Source: Yaniella halotolerans DSM 15476 (GTDB lineage: Bacteria > Actinomycetota > Actinomycetes > Actinomycetales > Micrococcaceae). From it: a stretch of DNA of 64,000 nt. The stretch spans positions 558,001 to 622,000 of the forward strand of contig NZ_ATVQ01000001.1 in the NCBI RefSeq assembly GCF_000420805.1. Reading direction: 5' to 3'. The position numbers and the translations under genes were made by a program. Shown one piece after another: positions 23,627-33,205 of the stretch; position 1 is the first letter of the stretch; every line of letters starts with the position of its first letter. A model generated the notes under the pieces. The model did not search any database, had not been told where the DNA came from, and saw nothing but the letters and a program-made list of their open reading frames with translations.

Positions 23627-26248
23627 CTAGTCCGCGGAGGGTTGTAACACCAGGGTGTCTTGGGTGGCATTGTTCACCGCATCCGCGGAATAGTTCCACG
23701 GGTACTGTGTTCCTTCAGCCCAGTCACCTGCTTGATCCGTGTAGTTGGGGTGGAATGCATGCCCGCTGGTGCCGGTGAGATTGTGCCATACCGATTGGTC
23801 CCAGTCATCAACGTCGATCACCATGCGCATGGACGGCACAGTACTGGTGGCATACCCTTCGTCCAGATCCCAGCCGGTGGCGTTGACGACACCGGAACCA
23901 CCGCCGACGGGATATGGCCCGCGGTTGAACAGCGCTTCAATCGGGGCAATCCCGCTGGTCCCAAAGGATTCGTGCGTCAGGGTCAGGGCGTGTAGATCGC
24001 CCCAGTTCCAGTCTTGGCTATTCGAACCTTGTTCATCGACCAGTTCTCCATGGGCAGAGACTGCGGCAGCCTTGAGTAACTGTTCTTGAGAGTCGCCCCA
24101 CCATTCGCTGTCCGGGTCCTCGAGTTGGGCTTGGAAAAAGACAGCGTAGCGTGATTGATCATCGCGTGGAATGTCAGTTTCTTGGGTCCGCACCATCGCG
24201 TGGGTGACGTGATTCCACAACACGTTGGCGAATGCCGCACCGGCAGAATCCGGATCGTTTTGGCCATCCCAGTCGGCTAAGAGTTTGAGTACTTCTTGAA
24301 CATCCTCATCATCGACATCGATTGATGCGTAGGCTTCCTGCAATGAATCGGGTGCTGGAAATTCGTTATCCATCTGGAGTTCGGCCATATCGTCGACGGT
24401 GACTGAGCCAGCTTCTAGCATCGGCTGGAGCACTTCGTCGATGCGAGCTACTCGGTGGCCGTAGTCCCAGTCGCGGCTCAAGAAATACTCGTAGTCGTCG
24501 TTGATGATCGCGTTATTGGCGGTGACGATGTAGCCGGAGTCCGGGTTGTAGCTCACCGGCTGGTCCTCGAACGGGATGGTCCCCTGCCAGTCGTAGGCAC
24601 TGTCCCAGCCGGGTTGTGGCAGGTAGCCGTCGCCGGCACCACGGATGGGCAGTGTGCCCGGCGCTTGGTACCCGATATTGCCTTGCCGGTCGGCGTAGAT
24701 CAGGTTTTGTCCGGGTACCTCGAATTCAGCGGCTGCTTGTCGTAGATCGCCGAAGTTCTCTGCCCGATTGAGCGTGAAGATCGCTTGTGCGGTCGTGGTG
24801 ACATCCAGTGCGGTCCAGCGCAGGCTCAGCTCAAATTCACCGGGTGGAATCTCCTCATCTTCGACGGCATCGGTCGGCGGACTGATGGTGATCATGGTGA
24901 AGTCACGCTGGAGGTCAGACAAGATGGGACCGTGGTGGGTTGCTCGGACATCCAGGGTGACATCGTTGCCGCCGGCGACTTTGAGGGTTTCTTGTCGTGT
25001 TTCGACGGGAAGTTTCTCACCATCGTGCCAGTACTCATCTTCCTCAACGCGTTCCGCATAGAGGTCGGCAACGTCGGTGGTCAGGTTGGTGAAACCCCAG
25101 GCGATGTCTTGGTTGTGGCCGATCACAATGCCGGGCAGACCAGAGAATCCGAATCCGCCGACATCATAGGGACACTCCGCGGTGACTTCGGCACACCGCA
25201 GCTGCATCTGATGCCATACCGAAGGCAGCGAAGCACCCAGGTGTGGGTCGTTTGCTAGCAGTGGCTTCCCCGACTCGGTATGTTCACCCGACACCACCCA
25301 GGAGTTGGAACCGATTCCTTCTCCGACGTTGGGCATCCATGTATCAACTTCAGCGAGTACATCGAGTAGCTCGACGGCTTGGACCGACTCTTCGTCCCAC
25401 GCGATTTGTGTAACAGGCTCGGCCTCGACCGGTTCTGCTGCAGCCTCTTCCTCTCCGGTCTCCTCGGCTGCGTCGCCGGACGGCTCAGGGATGTCGGCCT
25501 CAGCAATGCCTGAGCCATCTGGATCTTCCGCCAGAATCACCGGGTGTTCATCGAAGGGGTATTCCGGATACAGGTCGGCAATGGCGTCATCATCGAGGCG
25601 TTGTGTGAGGAGTGCGCGGGTTGTTTCATCCTCAATATTGGTGCGCAGATCCCACGCCATAGCCTTGAGCCAGGCTGCTGAATCCACGGGAGTCCATGGT
25701 TCAGGTTCATACTGGCTGTTTTGTAGACCCAGGACCGTGTATTCCAGGGCCAGTTCACCGTCATCACGTTCGGCGAGATATGCGTTCACCCCGTCCGCGT
25801 AGGCCTCATAGTATGCGCGCTCCCGTTCAGGCAGTGCTTCGATCTCTTGCTCGGCAATCCCGTGCCAGTCCAATGTGCGTAGGAATTTATCGGCATCCAG
25901 TTGGGATGCGCCGAAGAGTTCGGAGAGTCGGCCGGCGGTCATGTGGCGGCGGAAGTCCATTTCCCAAAAACGATCCTGGGCGTGCACCAGCCCCTGCGCG
26001 AAGAACAAATCATGCGACGTTTCGGCGGTGATCGTTGGAATTCCGTGAGCATCCCGCTGTACGCTCACTTCGTGTTCCAGCCCGGCGACATCCAGCGTGC
26101 CGTCGGTGTCGGGAAAGGCCCGGAAGACCGACCAAGTGACAAAGCCGCCAAGAGCTAATGCGAGCACGGCGAGTGTCGAAATGGTACCGAGGATGAGCTT
26201 GCGCAGGCGACGGCGCTTGCGCACTGGGCGCAGTGATTTTGCTGCCAT
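23627..26248 (-). CDS. penicillin acylase (S45, Ntn-hydrolase) family protein, membrane-anchored
   Basis: An 873-residue Ntn hydrolase with a basic N-terminus and one membrane segment (KLILGTISTLAVLALALGGF), so exported and anchored or cleaved. The alpha chain has VQRDAHGIPTITAET and LFFAQGLVHAQDRFWEMDFRR. Autocatalytic cleavage is expected before the serine in VGEGIG|SNSWVVSGEHT, generating the N-terminal nucleophile of the beta chain (from about residue 314). An acidic low-complexity insert (EETGEEEAAAEPVEAEP) precedes the cleavage point. Members hydrolyse amides such as N-acyl-homoserine lactones or beta-lactam side chains; the substrate here is unknown. Confidence 0.92.
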   Translation of the reverse strand: MAAKSLRPVRKRRRLRKLILGTISTLAVLALALGGFVTWSVFRAFPDTDGTLDVAGLEHEVSVQRDAHGIPTITAETSHDLFFAQGLVHAQDRFWEMDFRRHMTAGRLSELFGASQLDADKFLRTLDWHGIAEQEIEALPERERAYYEAYADGVNAYLAERDDGELALEYTVLGLQNSQYEPEPWTPVDSAAWLKAMAWDLRTNIEDETTRALLTQRLDDDAIADLYPEYPFDEHPVILAEDPDGSGIAEADIPEPSGDAAEETGEEEAAAEPVEAEPVTQIAWDEESVQAVELLDVLAEVDTWMPNVGEGIGSNSWVVSGEHTESGKPLLANDPHLGASLPSVWHQMQLRCAEVTAECPYDVGGFGFSGLPGIVIGHNQDIAWGFTNLTTDVADLYAERVEEDEYWHDGEKLPVETRQETLKVAGGNDVTLDVRATHHGPILSDLQRDFTMITISPPTDAVEDEEIPPGEFELSLRWTALDVTTTAQAIFTLNRAENFGDLRQAAAEFEVPGQNLIYADRQGNIGYQAPGTLPIRGAGDGYLPQPGWDSAYDWQGTIPFEDQPVSYNPDSGYIVTANNAIINDDYEYFLSRDWDYGHRVARIDEVLQPMLEAGSVTVDDMAELQMDNEFPAPDSLQEAYASIDVDDEDVQEVLKLLADWDGQNDPDSAGAAFANVLWNHVTHAMVRTQETDIPRDDQSRYAVFFQAQLEDPDSEWWGDSQEQLLKAAAVSAHGELVDEQGSNSQDWNWGDLHALTLTHESFGTSGIAPIEALFNRGPYPVGGGSGVVNATGWDLDEGYATSTVPSMRMVIDVDDWDQSVWHNLTGTSGHAFHPNYTDQAGDWAEGTQYPWNYSADAVNNATQDTLVLQPSAD

Positions 26249-26301
26249 GACGTGGGCCTTTACTTGTGAGGTGAGAGTAAGCTGCCTCTAGGCTACGTGA
26301 C

Positions 26302-27156
26302 CTATGACACTTCCTCAGCTATTCGTGCAACAGCATCTGCGATTTCGGGACCAAACATAACCGGGTCATTATGGTCCGCATCTTCGATGCTGTGTTCTTC
26401 CACGAGATTCGGTGCGGCATCGGCCACTTGTGCACTCAGTTCAGCTGGCACGACTGTATCGTGGCGAGCACGAATGACGGAGATGGGCACCTGTGTGCCA
26501 CGGACATGTTCGGTCACCGGGAACCGATCCCGGAGCAAGAGTCCGACCGGCAACCACCGGTAGTGGTGGCGGCCTACCTCGGCAAGGTCGGTAAAGGGTG
26601 AACGGAACACTGCTGCAGCAGGAGGACGCTCGCTCATCAGGGCAGCGACAACTCCCCCACCGACCGATTCGCCGAAGTAAATTGTTTGTTCTGGCGCAAA
26701 ACCTTGTGCTTCCAACGCATCGACGGCGGCTAGACCATCGCGAATCAAGCCGTCTTGGCTCGGGCGTCCCGGATTCGTGCTGTAGCCGCGGTACTCCATG
26801 AGCAGTACGGCGAAGCCGCGATCTTGGAGGTGCTGGGCTAGGCCAGCCCGTCCTTCGCGATTCCCGCCATTACCCGGGGCCATCAAAACCGCCATGTCCC
26901 GATCAACAGCATCTTCGGCCGGTGGAGCAAACCACGCCTCGAGCTCCAGGCCATCAGAAGTGTGCAGGGTCAGGTCCTGCCCACCCTCGAGCACATCGGC
27001 TGCGGCAGGCACCGCTGCGGTGTCAGGAAAATAAATCATCGAACGCTGCAGAGACCACATGAATACTCCCACCATTACTATGACCGCAACCAGCACCCCG
27101 ACGGTTACCAGCAGTCTGCGAGACCAACCTCTGTGCTTGAGTTGCGATGCCATCAT
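26302..27156 (-). CDS. membrane-anchored alpha/beta hydrolase (ABHD/YqkD-like)
   Basis: A protein of about 284 residues with an N-terminal transmembrane anchor (LLVTVGVLVAVIVMVGVFMW) followed by an extracytoplasmic serine hydrolase domain: MAPGNGGNREGRAGLAQ, nucleophile elbow YFGESVGGGVVAAL, ARHDTVVP and the His in EDADHND. The pattern resembles the ABHD13/BEM46-like family of lipid or peptide hydrolases. It starts at ATG 27156 (or the adjacent ATG 27153); a TTG at 27159 is also in frame. It lies nine bases downstream of the paired membrane-protein genes and may be cotranscribed with them. Confidence 0.82.
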   Translation of the reverse strand: MMASQLKHRGWSRRLLVTVGVLVAVIVMVGVFMWSLQRSMIYFPDTAAVPAAADVLEGGQDLTLHTSDGLELEAWFAPPAEDAVDRDMAVLMAPGNGGNREGRAGLAQHLQDRGFAVLLMEYRGYSTNPGRPSQDGLIRDGLAAVDALEAQGFAPEQTIYFGESVGGGVVAALMSERPPAAAVFRSPFTDLAEVGRHHYRWLPVGLLLRDRFPVTEHVRGTQVPISVIRARHDTVVPAELSAQVADAAPNLVEEHSIEDADHNDPVMFGPEIADAVARIAEEVS

Positions 27157-27165
27157 CAAACGTTG

Positions 27166-27825
27166 TTATTGGGGCGGATACGGCGGTGTAGCGTTGGCAT
27201 GCCAGAACATGCGGTGCGCCATGTTGATCAGCTCGATCACTTCAGCCTGCCTGAACCCATCGACACCAGGTACATAAATGTAGCGGTGGTGGCGGTTCCA
27301 GATGGGTCCCATCGCCGGCGAGATAAGTTCGCGCATTTCAGGCGGTGTTCGTTCGTTGACGTTAAACATGCCCGAAGGTGTCAGCTCCATGACAGCACGC
27401 AGGGTGAAACCGTCATCGTGTTCCGCCGGCACCATCCTTCGTTCGGCAGGACCAAAGTCTACCCACGGGATCGGGCCAACCCCACGCATCGTGAGACCTT
27501 GAGGTTCGAACACGACAGGCTGTCGCTCTGTGTCTTGATACTGGCTCCGTCGCCGCACGGTATGGCGAATCCACAAAAACAGGATTGTCATCATGCCGAG
27601 GCATCCGATGAAACCAAAAACCATGCCACCCCACGGAGGATTCTCCACAAAAATCCCGACAGCGACGACAGCTATGAATGCACCCACAGCGACCAGGGTG
27701 ATGAGCCCCATGAGGAGCCTCGAGAGCACCATCGTACTTTTCGACCACAGGGCCGGTTCACCTTCCAACCGAAGCCGGCCGGTGTAGTGCAGTGTGTGCA
27801 TGGCTTGCTGCAGTGTAGGAGACAT
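27166..27825 (-). CDS. uncharacterised two-helix membrane protein, paralogue of next gene
   Basis: 219 residues, no family name recognised. An N-terminal MSPTLQQAMHTLHYTGRLRLEGEPALWSK-type head is followed by two transmembrane segments (about 32-85), a basic loop, then a cytoplasmic domain containing LTMRGVGPIPWVDFGPA and ending YVPGVDGFRQAEVIELINMAHRMF. These same elements recur in the adjacent gene, so the pair are tandem duplicates. The soluble part resembles PH-like domains of actinobacterial membrane proteins, but this is only an impression. Start is separated from the upstream stop by 3 bp. Confidence 0.7.
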   Translation of the reverse strand: MSPTLQQAMHTLHYTGRLRLEGEPALWSKSTMVLSRLLMGLITLVAVGAFIAVVAVGIFVENPPWGGMVFGFIGCLGMMTILFLWIRHTVRRRSQYQDTERQPVVFEPQGLTMRGVGPIPWVDFGPAERRMVPAEHDDGFTLRAVMELTPSGMFNVNERTPPEMRELISPAMGPIWNRHHRYIYVPGVDGFRQAEVIELINMAHRMFWHANATPPYPPQ

Positions 27826-27828
27826 AAA

Positions 27829-28455
27829 CTAAGAATAAACGAACATCCGATGGGCCGCATTGATCAAGTCCATCACTTCGCGCTGACTCAGCCCGTGAAT
27901 CCCCGGTACGTCCAAATACCGATAGCGTCTACCCGCAACACGGATCGGTGTTACACGCTGGGTCAAGTGTGGTGGCATGTACTGGTTCATCATCACGATG
28001 CCCCGTTCGGTCAGCGGGAGCACGGCAGTGGCTGATGAACCACGACCAAACTCTGCTGGGAGCAACTTATGCATTGCCGGACCGAAATCAGACCATGGGA
28101 TGGGCCCTACGCCGCGCATGGTCAGACCGTTGGGGTCCATAGTGACGGGGACTTCTTCGGGAAGCTCGGCGTACTTTTTACGCCACCTGAAATAGCGCCA
28201 CCAGACCAGGACTGCAAATAGCAACGGCATCAGTACGAGGAAGCCAACGGCCAGAAGACCGGCGAGCCAGGAATCCGTCGCGAGCGCCAATAGAAGTCCG
28301 ACCAGCATCATGCCCAGAGGTATGAGACTCACGAAAATGAGCGCGCCGATCATACAGCCGCGGGTGGTATCGGAGTACACGGCTGGTTTACCTTGCAGGA
28401 CAACACGGCCTGATTGGTGCAGTGATTGCAAAGCAAAGTTCATCGTCGGCGACAT
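27829..28455 (-). CDS. uncharacterised two-helix membrane protein, paralogue of previous gene
   Basis: 208 residues with the same architecture as its neighbour: head MSPTMNFALQSLHQSGRVVLQ, two hydrophobic segments, then LTMRGVGPIPWSDFGPAMHKLLPAEF and the ending DVPGIHGLSQREVMDLINAAHRMF. The invariant GVGPIPW-DFGPA block is probably the functional core. The pair probably forms a small operon with the anchored hydrolase downstream. Function unknown. Confidence 0.7.
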   Translation of the reverse strand: MSPTMNFALQSLHQSGRVVLQGKPAVYSDTTRGCMIGALIFVSLIPLGMMLVGLLLALATDSWLAGLLAVGFLVLMPLLFAVLVWWRYFRWRKKYAELPEEVPVTMDPNGLTMRGVGPIPWSDFGPAMHKLLPAEFGRGSSATAVLPLTERGIVMMNQYMPPHLTQRVTPIRVAGRRYRYLDVPGIHGLSQREVMDLINAAHRMFVYS

Positions 28456-28465
28456 GGTCCCGATA

Positions 28466-29182
28466 TTACCTGTTAGATGCGGTGGACTTGTGGCGGCGTT
28501 GCGTCATCGAATCAATGGTTTTGACGACTGCCCCAACCGCAAACGCCGCAAAGACCGTGCCTTCGCGGACGCCTGCGAGCCGCTGCATCAAGATCAGCGA
28601 CAGCACAGCAGAGATCAGTACGAGTGACCAATCGACCAGCTGTTTCATGGTGCCAAACCGCACCGTGCTCACTTGGGTGAGTGCCATGACCAGCCCTTCC
28701 CCAGGCAGGTAGAGCAGCTTGGGTTGGATTTGAATATAGACTCCGAGCCCCAGAATGAGTGCACCGAATATGGTGACGACCCACTGCAGCACGTAGTGGC
28801 CTGTTTGCGCCCAGCTCGTCAAAAATAACGAGAAATCAATGAGTGCACCAAACACCAGCGCGATCGGCAGTTGCACGAGTTGAAAGAGTTGGAAGCGACG
28901 CCGCAGGATCAGCATCTGGATGAGCACGAAGGCAACGTTCATGACGGCTGAGACCATCCCAACCGTCCACGTCGAGGCAGCATCAATAACCGCGGGGAAT
29001 GTGGAGATGGGTGCGGTCCCCAGTTGTCCGTGCACACTCAACGCAATACCCACGGACATCACATAGACACCGAGCAAGAAGATCGCCCAGCGGGTCAGGT
29101 ATTTGCGAGCGGGTGCAGGCGGTGTGAGGGGGTCTGCTTCGGCACCGGCAACGCGTACTTCGCGCGGCTTGTCCTCGGGCAT
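28466..29182 (-). CDS. YczE/YyaS/YitT-family membrane protein
   Basis: A 238-residue polytopic membrane protein with about five helices after a polar N-terminus: YLTRWAIFLLGVYVMSVGIALSVHGQLGTAPIST, GLGVYIQIQPKLLYLPGEGLVMAL. This matches the YczE/YyaS group of uncharacterised transporters or regulators. ATG at 29182 is preferred because GAGG lies about 6 bases upstream; an in-frame start at 29248 has no such signal. It ends 10 bases before the downstream paralogous pair on the same strand. Confidence 0.82.
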   Translation of the reverse strand: MPEDKPREVRVAGAEADPLTPPAPARKYLTRWAIFLLGVYVMSVGIALSVHGQLGTAPISTFPAVIDAASTWTVGMVSAVMNVAFVLIQMLILRRRFQLFQLVQLPIALVFGALIDFSLFLTSWAQTGHYVLQWVVTIFGALILGLGVYIQIQPKLLYLPGEGLVMALTQVSTVRFGTMKQLVDWSLVLISAVLSLILMQRLAGVREGTVFAAFAVGAVVKTIDSMTQRRHKSTASNR

Positions 29183-29350
29183 CGTTTCCTCACTTCCACG
29201 GCTGGTAACCACTACGGGCCGCCTCCTACTGTAGCCCGAACGCAGCATAGCTTATGGAAGATGATCCATACTTTCGCAGGGATTCGCGTCTGGTCGTGCG
29301 CGATAAATATTCATGGCGAGACAGGCCAGGCATAACTGCTGCGATGACGG

Positions 29351-30097
29351 TTAGTCATTGCCAGCGTAGGACTCAGCAATACCGGCCACGTCGCGGGCGT
29401 ATTCCATCGACTGGTTATAAGTGGTTACCGTACTGACCCATTCGTCATCATCGGTGAGGTCCTCGCTGGTTTCACATAGATAGACACCGGCGGTCAGAAC
29501 TGCATCATCGATCTGTTGCGGATCGGTCTCGCCATCCATATTGCCGTCCGAGGCATGCTGCTCCCAGGTCTCAGGCAAGAACTGCATGGGACCTACGGCT
29601 AGATCCCACTGCTCATCGTCGTCGTATTTACCTTCATCGGTGTCTTCGACTTCCATGACACCTTCGCTGCCGTCTAAGACCGGACCGGTGATCGCAGGTT
29701 CAGCAACGCCCTCGGCCGTGAGTCCAGAGTCATCAATGCTGGCGTGGGAGGTTTCGACCGAACCAATACCGGCCAGGGTGTTCCAACCAAGATTACATTC
29801 CGGTCGGGTTTCAGCGATCCGGAGTTGGGCCCCGGCATAGGCTGCCATCGCACGTTGTGGAATGGCATGTTCGGCTGCGGTTTCTTCAACCCAGGTGGCA
29901 TCGGCGAGTTCTGCAATGGGAGCATCGTCGGTTGAGCCCGCGTGCTCTTCAGCGGGTTCGGCTTCCACCTTCTCCGGAGCGGCTGGTGGGTCGTTCTCAT
30001 CCTGGGCCTCATCTGAGCCACAGCCCACGAACAATAATGTTCCAATGACGACGACGGCCGTCCGGTACGCCGCCGTACTGTACTTGGTGTCATTCAT
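29351..30097 (-). CDS. lytic transglycosylase-like lipoprotein
   Basis: A 248-residue predicted lipoprotein: lipobox LLFVGCGS near residue 26, an acidic spacer (about 30-75), then a goose-lysozyme/MltB-like catalytic fold with GIGSVETSH (likely catalytic Glu), VGPMQFLPETWEQHA and TTYNQSMEYARDV. It would cleave peptidoglycan glycan strands at the cell surface during wall growth. Single-gene unit; the upstream region 30098-30190 contains no other gene. Confidence 0.85.
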   Translation of the reverse strand: MNDTKYSTAAYRTAVVVIGTLLFVGCGSDEAQDENDPPAAPEKVEAEPAEEHAGSTDDAPIAELADATWVEETAAEHAIPQRAMAAYAGAQLRIAETRPECNLGWNTLAGIGSVETSHASIDDSGLTAEGVAEPAITGPVLDGSEGVMEVEDTDEGKYDDDEQWDLAVGPMQFLPETWEQHASDGNMDGETDPQQIDDAVLTAGVYLCETSEDLTDDDEWVSTVTTYNQSMEYARDVAGIAESYAGND

Positions 30098-30193
30098 CTG
30101 CGCGGTCGCCTCCTATTCACTGGTTCCCAACATAGGCGACGTCAGCGCATATTCCGAGGGATACTTGGCGCATCATCTGCCGAGTGTGACTGC

Positions 30194-30232
30194 TAACTTC
30201 GTTTGGCGGTTTTTCGCAGCTTCGAGTGGCGG
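30194..30232 (+). repeat. 39-nt repeat copy A (inverted partner at 34018-34056)
   Basis: This 39-nt segment matches the reverse complement of 34018-34056 at 34 of 39 positions, including an identical 17-nt core TAACTTCGTTTGGCGGT. Both copies lie in noncoding DNA and bracket the RES/Xre-DUF6880-SPW segment. The rest of 30098-30408 shows no gene. Confidence 0.7.
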
Positions 30233-30408
30233 TCTGCCGGTTATTTCTCGTGTTGCTACCCGAATGCACCGCCCCTGATTTTGACAGCTAACGCACCACT
30301 TGAGCTAACGATGAGAGGCGCCAAGGCAGGTCTACCCGTCCCCAGAAGTGTGCAACAACATAGCGCGGCGGACAAGCCACGCGTCCGCGGGTTTTTGGCC
30401 GGGAGGGG

Positions 30409-31047
30409 TTACCAGCGGACGGTGATGTGCATACCGACGCACAGGTCGGTCAACCACTCGCGGTCGATTGGCCGCCGGAAGATTCTGGCCACCCCGCTGT
30501 CTGCCTGCAGGTCACCTTTCTGGACGCGATCGCCGAAGAGCATGACGGCGATATCGGAGTTGCACCGATGGCTCATCCACGCAACCCCCTCGAAACCGGC
30601 CAGATGAGCCGCCTGGGCCCACAGGACCGTCTCCTCGTAGCGGTCTGGGCCGGTCTCTGACACATCTGACTGGTCGGTGCCGAGGGCTCGTAAGCCAAGC
30701 CCCTTGAAAGATGCCAGCCGGAGGCTCCGCAGAGGCCGGAGCCCGCCCAGGATCATCGGCTCGTAGTCCCGGCGGAGCAGTTCTCCGCCCTCGACCGGGA
30801 CGTATCGCAAGATGGACTCGGCCAGTGCGGCCTCGGCGGTGAGTGCGGCGTAGAGGACGGGCACCTTGGAACCGTCCTTTGCAGTGAAGAACGCGAACCT
30901 CGTCGGAGCGCCGAGCCCGGGGTTGAAGTCGGTGACCGAGCGACCCGAGCTGCCGTCCAAGACCCGGTAAAGGAGGGTGCCTGGGTCGAGGGGCTGTTCG
31001 TGGGCGACAGCCGTCTTGCCACTCGGCCATTCGACCTCGTTTACCAC
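30409..31047 (-). CDS. RES-domain toxin (NAD+-degrading type)
   Basis: A 212-residue RES-domain protein: LLYRVLDGSSGRSVTDFNPG, PTRFAFF, VLYAALTAEAALAESIL, then WAQAAHLAGFEGVAWMSHR. The conserved R (LYR), Y (LYAA) and E (LAES) of the fold are present. RES toxins of this type deplete cellular NAD+ (studied examples MbcT, Res). The start overlaps the upstream antitoxin by 7 bp, the usual antitoxin-first arrangement. Sequence is distinctly GC-rich relative to neighbours, consistent with transfer. Confidence 0.88.
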   Translation of the reverse strand: MVNEVEWPSGKTAVAHEQPLDPGTLLYRVLDGSSGRSVTDFNPGLGAPTRFAFFTAKDGSKVPVLYAALTAEAALAESILRYVPVEGGELLRRDYEPMILGGLRPLRSLRLASFKGLGLRALGTDQSDVSETGPDRYEETVLWAQAAHLAGFEGVAWMSHRCNSDIAVMLFGDRVQKGDLQADSGVARIFRRPIDREWLTDLCVGMHITVRW

Positions 31048-31556
31048 TGGGCTCCAAAGCGTCCGATGAAGTCGTCCAGGATCGCCTGACGCTCATCCAT
31101 GATGTCCACCGGTCGGGCGCCGGAGAGCCCGGGGCTGGGCAGACAGAACCATTGGGCGACCGTGTCGGCGTCGACTTTCAGATCGTCAGCGAGGCGCAGG
31201 ACCTCGGTAACTGTGACGTGGACCTTACCGGAATCGGTGAATTGGAATCCGGGGTACACATACGTGTTGCGGACCGGGACACCCAAAGCCCGACGCTCCT
31301 TCCGCAGGTCGTTGGCGTAGGCACCTCCAGGCTGGATGGAACCAAGTAGCTGAGAGGCTTCGGCAGCCTTCAGCCAGCCGAACTCCTCACCGATAGCCCG
31401 ACGAGCTCGCAACGAGGCAGCGACCCCCGCTGCCATCTGGGGCGAGACCGGCTGCTCGAGGGAGACGATGGCATCTCCAAGAGCAGATACTGCCTTGCGC
31501 ATGAAGGTGAGATCCTCAACCTCCTGCTTTGCGCGGTCAGGCATGTGGACAGACAT
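31041..31556 (-). CDS. Xre/MbcA-type antitoxin of RES toxin
   Basis: A 171-residue protein encoded directly upstream of the RES toxin. The middle has a helix-turn-helix-like segment (WLKAAEASQLLGSIQPGGAYANDLRKERRALG), and the C-terminal part (VTEVLRLADDLKVDADTVAQWFCLPSPGL...) resembles the toxin-binding domain of Xre/MbcA/ParS antitoxins. It should neutralise the RES protein and autorepress the operon. GGAGG lies near the start codon; a candidate AT-rich promoter (TATTAAG) is upstream around 31580-31600. Confidence 0.82.
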   Translation of the reverse strand: MSVHMPDRAKQEVEDLTFMRKAVSALGDAIVSLEQPVSPQMAAGVAASLRARRAIGEEFGWLKAAEASQLLGSIQPGGAYANDLRKERRALGVPVRNTYVYPGFQFTDSGKVHVTVTEVLRLADDLKVDADTVAQWFCLPSPGLSGARPVDIMDERQAILDDFIGRFGAQW

Positions 31557-31728
31557 GGCATAACCTCCGTTTCCTGATACTTAATAATATCGCGGGCATT
31601 GCGGGTTTTACAAGGCCCTGCAACCGAGCGACCAATCGATTCGGGCCTCAAGCACGTGGTGAAGCCGGCCATCGAGTCTGCAGCCGAACCCCAGCACTCC
31701 TGGCCACCAGGCCTTCGCACAGGGAAGA

Positions 31729-32967
31729 ATGGAGACCATGCCGACATTATCCGATGATGTTTTACCGTTGATCCGCACCCGTGCAGAGCTATTCTACCGA
31801 GCCGCGAATGCGCACGGGACGCAGATGCATGAAGCGGTCGATATCCTCGAACAAGCTCACGTCGAGAATAACGACCCGGTGGAGGTGCATCGGGTCACCC
31901 AGAAAGCCGTGGCATCGTCGATGAAGGTCATCGCACGGGCGGATGATTCCTCTGGCATTATCGGCGACGCGTGTCGTCGCCTTCTTGATTTACATCCGCG
32001 CACCGCGGCTGCAGCACAGATCGCGCCATCCAAGCTGGTTGCTTGGATGCTGAAGTTCCAGTTTGAGGGTGACGTCGACTTTTTTATGATCGATCCTGTC
32101 CCCTATGCATCTGCCTTGGGCGCGCACGGTGTGGAGTCTTACCGGGCGAAGCTGGCCGAGCGCGCAGAACGACTCGGCATTGATCCGCTGGCCGAACGGG
32201 ACTTTAGTCATCCGAATTGGCATGAGCATTTCGTACTCCAGTGGCAAGCGCAACGGCTGGCAGTCTTGGACCAGGATGTGGAGATGATCATCCGCACTCA
32301 TGCCCGGGACAAACGTGTTGCCGCGTGGTTTCAGAACACTGCGGAGGCTCTTGAGGAGATCGGTCAAGTCGATCTCGCGGTTGAGTGGGCGCAGCGAGCT
32401 GCTGCGTTCGATCAGGGCCACCAGTCCGTCCAGGCCGCGGAATACTGGTGCGGGTTACTGGCCCGCCACCGGCCAGATGAGCTCATGGACGCTCGCTGGT
32501 GGGTGTTCGACCGTTGGCCCAATGGGACCACTGCGGCTCGATTGTATGACGACGCCGGCACCAGCTGGCCGGCATACCAGGAGGCGGTACTGGAACGACT
32601 ATCAGCCGACCCACGCGAAGCAGTCTTATTTCGTTTGAACACGCTCAAGGATCCCGTCGCGGCCTGGGAGACAGCTCACACTGTCAACATGAGCGACCGG
32701 GATGTGTGGGAACGGCTCGTGGCGCAATACCAGTCCATTGATCCAGTGGCCGTCTTGCCGATTCTGCGCGAGCTCGTCGACGTCGAGCTACTGCAGACGG
32801 GAGCAGTGCATTATAAGAACGCTGCGCGACACCTGCAGACCATGCGCCGCCTCAGCGCCGGCACGAAGGCGCTCGCTGAGGTGGATACCTTCGTCAGCGA
32901 TCTACGAGAAACCCATCGACGTCGTCCCCGGCTACAGAAAGAGTTCACCCGCGCAGGCCTACCCTGA
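31729..32967 (+). CDS. DUF6880-like helical repeat protein
   Basis: A 412-residue soluble, alpha-helical protein. The C-terminus (ELVDVELLQTGAVHYKNAARHLQTMRRL, then a THRRRPRLQKEF segment) resembles the end of DUF6880 proteins and of actinobacterial SWIM zinc-finger proteins, but no SWIM motif (CxCxnCxH) is present. Tetratricopeptide-like periodicity is visible in the middle (AVEWAQRAAAFDQGHQSVQAAEYW). An alternative ATG at 31738 is equally plausible. It is divergent from the RES/Xre pair; role unknown, nucleic-acid or protein scaffold possible. Confidence 0.7.
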   Translation: METMPTLSDDVLPLIRTRAELFYRAANAHGTQMHEAVDILEQAHVENNDPVEVHRVTQKAVASSMKVIARADDSSGIIGDACRRLLDLHPRTAAAAQIAPSKLVAWMLKFQFEGDVDFFMIDPVPYASALGAHGVESYRAKLAERAERLGIDPLAERDFSHPNWHEHFVLQWQAQRLAVLDQDVEMIIRTHARDKRVAAWFQNTAEALEEIGQVDLAVEWAQRAAAFDQGHQSVQAAEYWCGLLARHRPDELMDARWWVFDRWPNGTTAARLYDDAGTSWPAYQEAVLERLSADPREAVLFRLNTLKDPVAAWETAHTVNMSDRDVWERLVAQYQSIDPVAVLPILRELVDVELLQTGAVHYKNAARHLQTMRRLSAGTKALAEVDTFVSDLRETHRRRPRLQKEFTRAGLP

Positions 32968-33205
32968 CGATTCAGCGGTCAGACGCGCGCCTGTGGTGAC
33001 CTGACGATGAACGTTGAGGTAGTTTTCTTCATTTGGATGGTGTTGAACTATCCAGGTTGTGTCATATCTATGGAGGATTCACCGACATAAAATCTGGGAT
33101 ACTCCCTGCCTGGTGACGCTTAACCAGCTGGGCTACAATTGAAGTAACGCCATTGACTGACAAGCCGACTGCACAACACGTGCTACGTGGATTTTGGAGG
33201 CGAAG

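Noticed and set aside
26962-28035. 357-codon plus-strand frame over the paralogous membrane genes
   Set aside because: His/Arg-rich shadow; the minus strand has clear paralogous proteins with membrane segments.
31738-32967. SWIM zinc-finger assignment for the DUF6880-like protein
   Set aside because: The C-terminus is similar to SWIM proteins, but no CxCxnCxH motif is present.
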